DNA from: a virus | Length of the DNA stretch: 35,552 bases | Strand: one strand, 5' to 3' | IMG/VR virus record: IMGVR_UViG_3300018041_000024 | Span: 1 to 35,552 of that record | Shown here: one piece after another, positions 32,719 through 35,552 of the stretch | Position numbering within the stretch: the first letter of the stretch is position 1 | Layout: each line of letters opens with the position of its first letter | Program-made: the position numbers and the translations under genes | Notes under the pieces: generated by a model | What the model was told of the DNA's origin: nothing | The model's database searches: none | Seen by the model: only the letters and a program-made list of their open reading frames with translations

Positions 32719-34422
32719 TTAGCACTCGGTTGCGCTCATGTCATAGTAAGTAAGCGACTTGTCCGCAAACAGCTGGTTGCTGGGCATCTCGGTACCGTAC
32801 TTGCGGAGTAGGGCAATGACATCATCGAGTTGACGGCAAGCAGTCCATTCGCGTTGGGCAATACCTAGTTTGGATACATTGACCATTTCACGAACGAACC
32901 ATGCCCACCTAACGAGATAGTCATAGTCATACCATGGCCCCATAGCACGGAACTCGATAGTGCCGTGGTGTCTGAGGGCATGGAGATTTACATCAGAGTA
33001 CCTGTCTTGTGGCGAGTCATTGACTAGGTCACGAGGACTAGGTACTGAGTCGGGGTGGAGGTTGCGATACTTGCGTACCTGTTGTAGCCACCACCTGAGA
33101 GTGTCAACAGTAGTTGGCCTGCAATAGTTGCGTACTTGCCTACGATAGATAGGCTCGAGCAACTTCTCGATGATTGAGTAGTTGAGTAGCAACCTACTGA
33201 CATCAGCAATACTGAGGTCACCGGCACCGACATGGACATGGATACCCGGCGAGGTATCTTCGTCCTCTCTGGCACCTAAGTCACCGCATAGCTTGCGCAA
33301 GCCACGACTGTTGTAAGACTCGAGGATAGGTGAGACATACTCACGGCCAGACATACTGTTCGTGCAATCGTCATACTCGCAATGTTCGCCGTTGTAGCAA
33401 TCATCGCAATCGCAATCGCAACCGCATGACAATGAGCCGTCATCTTTGTCTTCCCAACCTATTGGCCTAGATGTCTCGTTGGCACGGACAGTCTCAATCT
33501 CTATACCCCATGTGCGACTGGCATCGGTGCCAGTGTCAGCAAGTGGGATAGCTTGCCATGAGGCATAAGCCGCATCAGCAGGCTGAGGTGTAGTGGCCTT
33601 GATTGTCTCCCAGAACTTGGTAAACCGCTCGCCAGACTGTTGTAGTTTGAGCCTGTCAATGCGTGCTTGCCTAGTAGTCTGCTCTGACAGCAGTTGACTG
33701 CGTAGTGAGAAGATGTCACTGGTATCTAGCTTGATAGCAGAGCCACGAGCATACTGCTCGAGTATCGTATTGACACGAGCAATAGTCAGGTGCTGAGTCA
33801 GCCCCAATCGAATGTCCCATTGGTAATTCTCGTGGTTACTCGCAAAGCTAATGCCGTAAGCATCAGATAGCTTGTCACGAAGTGAATCCATGACGTTCTG
33901 CCGTCTGCTGAGCCAGACAGCGCGGTCGACAATGCCAACTGATGGATTGCCGGTATGTTCGTTGCGTAGCTTGGGCTCGGTAAAGACAAGAGGCAGATAG
34001 GCTTGGTCGTCCTCGTAGCCAGGAACAGGCGATAGTATCTCTGATAGCTCGCGAACAACTGATTCACGAGATAGCTTGTAATACCGACCGAGGTACTGAC
34101 TAGGGAACTTGATGTCAAGGCCCGAGTGCTTGTATCTGCCGTCCCAACTACTGTCAACGATAAGCCGTGGCAATGCTTTCATAAACGCTTGCGTCCATTG
34201 GTAGCTACGCAAGATGTACTTAGCAGTTGCCTCTGCTTGCTCGAATGACTCTATTGAGTCCATGAGCTTGATATTGTCAATGTCAATAGGCCGAGTGCCG
34301 TAACTGCGAACAGCATCGTCGGAATAACGATAGCGATTGCTAAGAACATTGTTGAGACGCTCGAGGCAATCTGCTGAGTTGCTGGCATCGTCATAGATAG
34401 TGACATCATCAACGGTGAACAT
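32719..34422 (-). CDS. Amidoligase (COOH-NH2 ligase family) with Cys-rich insert
   Basis: The product is 567 residues from the ATG at 34422 (M-F-T-V-D-D-V), with GGAGG 6 nt upstream. A longer frame from 34503 would start inside a repeated control element. Family motifs: W-G-I-E-I-E (305-310), D-D-G-S-L (327-331), G-R-E-Y-V-S-P (359-365), G-I-H-V-H-V-G (393-399) and H-G-T-I-E-F-R (486-492). These match the glutamine-synthetase-like COOH-NH2 ligases (Amidoligase_2 type), which join a carboxylate to an amine using ATP. Residues 333-353 hold seven Cys (333, 335, 337, 339, 342, 348, 353), a probable metal-binding insert. The N-terminal 300 residues match nothing recognised and may choose the substrate. 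Confidence 0.85.
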   Translation of the reverse strand: MFTVDDVTIYDDASNSADCLERLNNVLSNRYRYSDDAVRSYGTRPIDIDNIKLMDSIESFEQAEATAKYILRSYQWTQAFMKALPRLIVDSSWDGRYKHSGLDIKFPSQYLGRYYKLSRESVVRELSEILSPVPGYEDDQAYLPLVFTEPKLRNEHTGNPSVGIVDRAVWLSRRQNVMDSLRDKLSDAYGISFASNHENYQWDIRLGLTQHLTIARVNTILEQYARGSAIKLDTSDIFSLRSQLLSEQTTRQARIDRLKLQQSGERFTKFWETIKATTPQPADAAYASWQAIPLADTGTDASRTWGIEIETVRANETSRPIGWEDKDDGSLSCGCDCDCDDCYNGEHCEYDDCTNSMSGREYVSPILESYNSRGLRKLCGDLGAREDEDTSPGIHVHVGAGDLSIADVSRLLLNYSIIEKLLEPIYRRQVRNYCRPTTVDTLRWWLQQVRKYRNLHPDSVPSPRDLVNDSPQDRYSDVNLHALRHHGTIEFRAMGPWYDYDYLVRWAWFVREMVNVSKLGIAQREWTACRQLDDVIALLRKYGTEMPSNQLFADKSLTYYDMSATEC

Positions 34423-34485
34423 ACTCACCTCCTTTTTCTTCAGATAGTTATTGGACATCGCCGTCAAACAACAGCGACACATAGT

Positions 34486-34535
34486 AACGAAATTTGCCAG
34501 CACCTAGTTCTACTCGAGGGCAGGGCTGTGGTGCT
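34486..34535 (-). promoter_or_regulatory. Amidoligase leader: repeated element C
   Basis: AACGAAATTTGCCAGCACCT (34486-34505, plus one more A) is exactly repeated at 35206-35226. AGCACC (34499-34504) can pair with GGTGCT (34530-34535) around a loop holding the short C-element CCCTCGAGTAGAA (34508-34520, minus strand). It lies between the LexA box at 34549 and the amidoligase start. Confidence 0.6.
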
Positions 34536-34548
34536 AACCATTCCGTAA

Positions 34549-34564
34549 TCGAACAAATGTTCGA
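34549..34564. promoter_or_regulatory. LexA/SOS box 1
   Basis: TCGAACAAATGTTCGA: perfect 7-bp arms around AA, matching the Gram-positive/actinobacterial SOS box CGAAC-N4-GTTCG. It is identical, on the opposite strand, to box 3 at 35284-35299. Upstream of the amidoligase leader and at the edge of the origin-like region. A phage repressor using the same site is an alternative to host LexA. Confidence 0.75.
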
Positions 34565-34610
34565 AACCTGTGGATAACTTGGCTGTCATCACGACATAGC
34601 TGTACATAGA

Positions 34611-34893
34611 CGACATAGCTGACAAGCCTGTGGATAACTCTGTCATCAAAAAGGTACTTATCCACAGCCTGAAATGGGCACTTTGCCCAGTACTGTAGCC
34701 AAAGCTTGACAGCATGACAGCGTTGACAGCGAATTTATAAACTTTTTCTAAATGCAAGATGCTATGCATGAGTATCCAGAACTTTTTCTAAAATGCCGTT
34801 TTGCTGTCACGCTGTCACTTTATACCGAAACGGCTAGTAATGGCAAGTTATGTCGTCACGACATAGCTGACAGCCCTGTGGATAAACCTGTCA
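34611..34893 (+). repeat. Direct 35-bp repeat pair carrying DnaA boxes
   Basis: Copies at 34611-34645 and 34859-34893 match at 31 of 35 positions (CGACATAGCTGACA, then CCTGTGGATAA and CTGTCA). Each contains one DnaA box and a terminal CTGTCA. They bracket the AT-rich core. A third partial copy of CGACATAGCTG starts near 34592. Confidence 0.85.
34740..34792 (+). repeat. Two AT-rich 13-mers exactly 40 bp apart
   Basis: AACTTTTTCTAAA at 34740-34752 and 34780-34792 are identical. They lie in the most AT-rich part of the origin-like region, as duplex-unwinding 13-mers do next to DnaA boxes. The 40-bp period is near four helical turns, so both face the same side of the DNA. Confidence 0.75.
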
Positions 34894-34911
34894 CCCTCGC
34901 TGTCACCTGTT

Positions 34912-34925
34912 CGAACACTTGTTCG
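34912..34925. promoter_or_regulatory. LexA/SOS box 2
   Basis: CGAACACTTGTTCG fits CGAAC-N4-GTTCG. It lies immediately after the zinc-ribbon gene stop and next to the outermost CTGTCA hexamer of the origin-like region. Confidence 0.65.
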
Positions 34926-34926
34926 C

Positions 34927-35082
34927 CTACGATAAGACTCTTACGCCACAAGTTGGGCAATAGGCATAGTGGCTTACCCACGACAATTCATAGGACATAC
35001 CGGCCTCTAAAGCACAGTTGTCGCAGTAATACTCCCCGAAATGGGGGTGCTGCTCGTCCTGATAATAAAACCTGATTTGCAT
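34927..35082 (-). CDS. 51-residue zinc-ribbon protein (overlooked small gene)
   Basis: The ATG at 35082 has GGAG 8 nt upstream and overlaps the stop of the membrane-peptide gene (TAATG). The product has two Cys pairs, Y-C-D-N-C (Cys20, Cys23) and Y-C-P-T-C (Cys42, Cys45), 18 residues apart, the layout of a zinc ribbon. The N-terminus is aromatic (MQIRFYYQDEQHPHFGEYY). Phage zinc ribbons of this size are usually regulators or partners of host RNA polymerase or replication proteins. The exact role is unknown. Confidence 0.7.
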   Translation of the reverse strand: MQIRFYYQDEQHPHFGEYYCDNCALEAGMSYELSWVSHYAYCPTCGVRVLS

Positions 35083-35153
35083 TAGGTCGCTCCTAACATC
35101 ACAAACACTAGGCAGATAACGAAAATTGCCCAGACAGTAATCAATGGGTTCAT
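35082..35153 (-). CDS. 23-residue single-helix membrane peptide (overlooked small gene)
   Basis: The ATG at 35153 has GGGAGAG about 4 nt upstream. The product is essentially one transmembrane helix (M-N-P-L-I-T-V-W-A-I-F-V-I-C-L-V-F-V-M-L-G-A-T). It is coupled by TAATG to the zinc-ribbon gene. SOS-controlled membrane peptides are known in bacteria (for example TisB, SidA), which makes the nearby LexA box notable. A lysis-, toxin- or division-related role is possible but unproven. Confidence 0.6.
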   Translation of the reverse strand: MNPLITVWAIFVICLVFVMLGAT

Positions 35154-35205
35154 AATCTCTCCCTGCTAGTAATGGGTTATTTCGTCCCCGTCAGGGACAA
35201 TCAAC

Positions 35206-35245
35206 AACGAAATTTGCCAGCACCTAATTCCATTCGCGGTGCTGG
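35206..35245 (-). promoter_or_regulatory. Membrane-peptide leader: repeated element D
   Basis: Exact 21-bp copy (35206-35226) of the element before the amidoligase. Here CCAGCACC (35217-35224) and GGTGCTGG (35238-35245) form a perfect 8-bp stem around a 13-nt loop with a diverged C-element (GCGAATGGAA, minus strand). A partial third copy, AACGAAATTTG, is at 35370-35380. The rest of the 344-bp gap 35154-35497 holds box 3 and a terminator but no supported gene. Confidence 0.6.
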
Positions 35246-35283
35246 TGGTGGTGCTATGCCCCACGCCCCTGCCCAAGAACCAT

Positions 35284-35299
35284 TCGAACATTTGTTCGA
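35284..35299. promoter_or_regulatory. LexA/SOS box 3
   Basis: TCGAACATTTGTTCGA, a perfect match to CGAAC-N4-GTTCG, lies 58 bp upstream of repeated element D, much as box 1 lies 43 bp upstream of element C. Between box and element both leaders share GAATGGTT and TAGCACCAC. Confidence 0.75.
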
Positions 35300-35439
35300 T
35301 AGCTCAATGGCACGGGCTATGGGCCTTGCTATTGCCTATGCACAAGGGCATCGGCATTGACACAGTAAGAACGAAATTTGGATGGGCCGGGGCTAGGGAG
35401 TAATAGTTTTTTCCACTCGTTTCCTTCTATGCGGCGGAC

Positions 35440-35490
35440 AAAAAAAGGGCCACGGCCCAGCCCCGTGGTGGGAACTGAGCCGTGGCCCTT
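35440..35490 (-). terminator. Strong intrinsic terminator
   Basis: A perfect 12-bp GC-rich stem, AAGGGCCACGGC (35445-35456) with GCCGTGGCCCTT (35479-35490), is followed in the leftward direction by seven U (A-run 35440-35446). It ends the transcript of the gene entering from the right edge and isolates the control region. Confidence 0.9.
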
Positions 35491-35497
35491 AGTGTGG

Positions 35498-35552
35498 CTA
35501 GGCTACTTGAGCCATGAAGGTAGTGGCATCACGCTTGGCCTTCTGGAAGAAG
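35498..35552 (-). CDS. C-terminal fragment of a gene entering from the right edge
   Basis: Seventeen codons (F-F-Q-K-A-K-R-D-A-T-T-F-M-A-Q-V-A) end at a TAG at 35500-35498, just before the strong terminator. The short helical, basic end is too small to assign. Coding status is supported by its position before the terminator. Confidence 0.6.
   Translation of the reverse strand, partial: FFQKAKRDATTFMAQVA

Larger units (their letters stand above)
34565..34911. other. Candidate replication origin
   Basis: This gene-free stretch holds four perfect DnaA boxes (TTATCCACA): minus strand at 34569-34577, 34629-34637 and 34877-34885, and plus strand at 34658-34666. It has ten CTGTCA/TGACAG hexamers (first bases 34583, 34640, 34707, 34715, 34724, 34804, 34812, 34868, 34888, 34900). 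An AT-rich centre carries two 13-mers. A 17-bp palindrome TATGTCG-TCA-CGACATA lies at 34849-34865. The mix of DnaA boxes, iteron-like hexamers and AT-rich 13-mers is that of theta-type origins. Frames across it (34464-34769 minus, 34752-35075 plus) look like chance readings. Function is inferred. Confidence 0.7.

Noticed and set aside
34464-34769. 101-residue minus-strand frame across the origin region
   Set aside because: It runs through DnaA boxes, a LexA box and repeats, so the reading follows from those sites; no Shine-Dalgarno or domain.
34752-35075. 107-residue plus-strand frame
   Set aside because: It crosses the origin repeats and lies opposite the zinc-ribbon gene, which has the better start signal and motif.
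35172-35360. 62-residue plus-strand frame in the control region
   Set aside because: It reads through repeated element D and LexA box 3 and has no ribosome site.
1-35552. Circular closure of the window joining position 35552 to 1
   Set aside because: Joining the ends would stop the giant frame after seven more codons and gives no continuous frame for the right-edge fragment; there is no evidence of end repeats, so the window is treated as an internal piece.

Overview
The window is part of a double-stranded DNA phage genome. It carries a complete head module: large terminase, portal, acidic scaffold, HK97-type capsid, and short-tail adaptor and nozzle-like proteins. No tape measure or major tail tube protein is seen, so a podovirus-like particle is the best reading. 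A phage WhiB-type Fe-S protein (four cysteines, then a GVWGG turn) and LexA boxes of the Gram-positive/actinobacterial type (CGAAC-N4-GTTCG) point to an actinobacterial host. The moderate GC content would suit one of the lower-GC lineages, but that is inference. No tRNA, integrase, CRISPR array or insertion sequence was recognised.

Layout. (1) Positions 1-16276, minus strand: late head/tail operon, read right to left: PD-(D/E)XK resolvase, TerL, two overlapping small genes, portal, scaffold, capsid, completion/adaptor/nozzle proteins, three small or coiled-coil virion proteins, and a giant virion protein of at least 1514 residues that runs off the left edge. (2) Positions 16301-21989, plus strand: a divergent block starting only 24 bp away, with fibre/receptor-binding proteins (Mtd-N-like fibre, TIG/cadherin-like Ig fibre, Asp-box beta-propeller), small proteins, an HTH protein and a metallophosphoesterase. 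(3) Positions 21973-31483, minus strand: replication/early block with HNH protein, primase-helicase, candidate ssDNA-binding protein, Cas4-like exonuclease, SNF2 helicase, WhiB, an excisionase-like HTH and a train of tiny genes coupled by TAATG or ATGA overlaps. (4) Positions 31603-34422, minus strand: a class-II glutamine amidotransferase and an amidoligase (COOH-NH2 ligase), each with its own structured leader. (5) Positions 34423-35552: a non-coding control region with four perfect DnaA boxes, two AT-rich 13-mers exactly 40 bp apart, ten CTGTCA hexamers, three LexA boxes, duplicated leader elements, two overlooked small genes (23-aa membrane peptide, 51-aa zinc ribbon) and a strong terminator for a gene entering from the right edge.

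Working together. TerL, resolvase, portal, scaffold and capsid build and fill the head, and the adaptor, nozzle and fibre proteins form the tail and bind the host. The replication genes include a primase-helicase but no recognisable DNA polymerase in the window. With host-type DnaA boxes, this suggests initiation that leans on the host replication machinery, possibly timed by SOS through LexA. The amidotransferase/amidoligase pair is predicted to make amide bonds on an unknown substrate, perhaps host cell wall or a peptide tag. Its leader resembles that of the small-peptide unit, including a LexA box, which makes the right end the most unusual part of the window.
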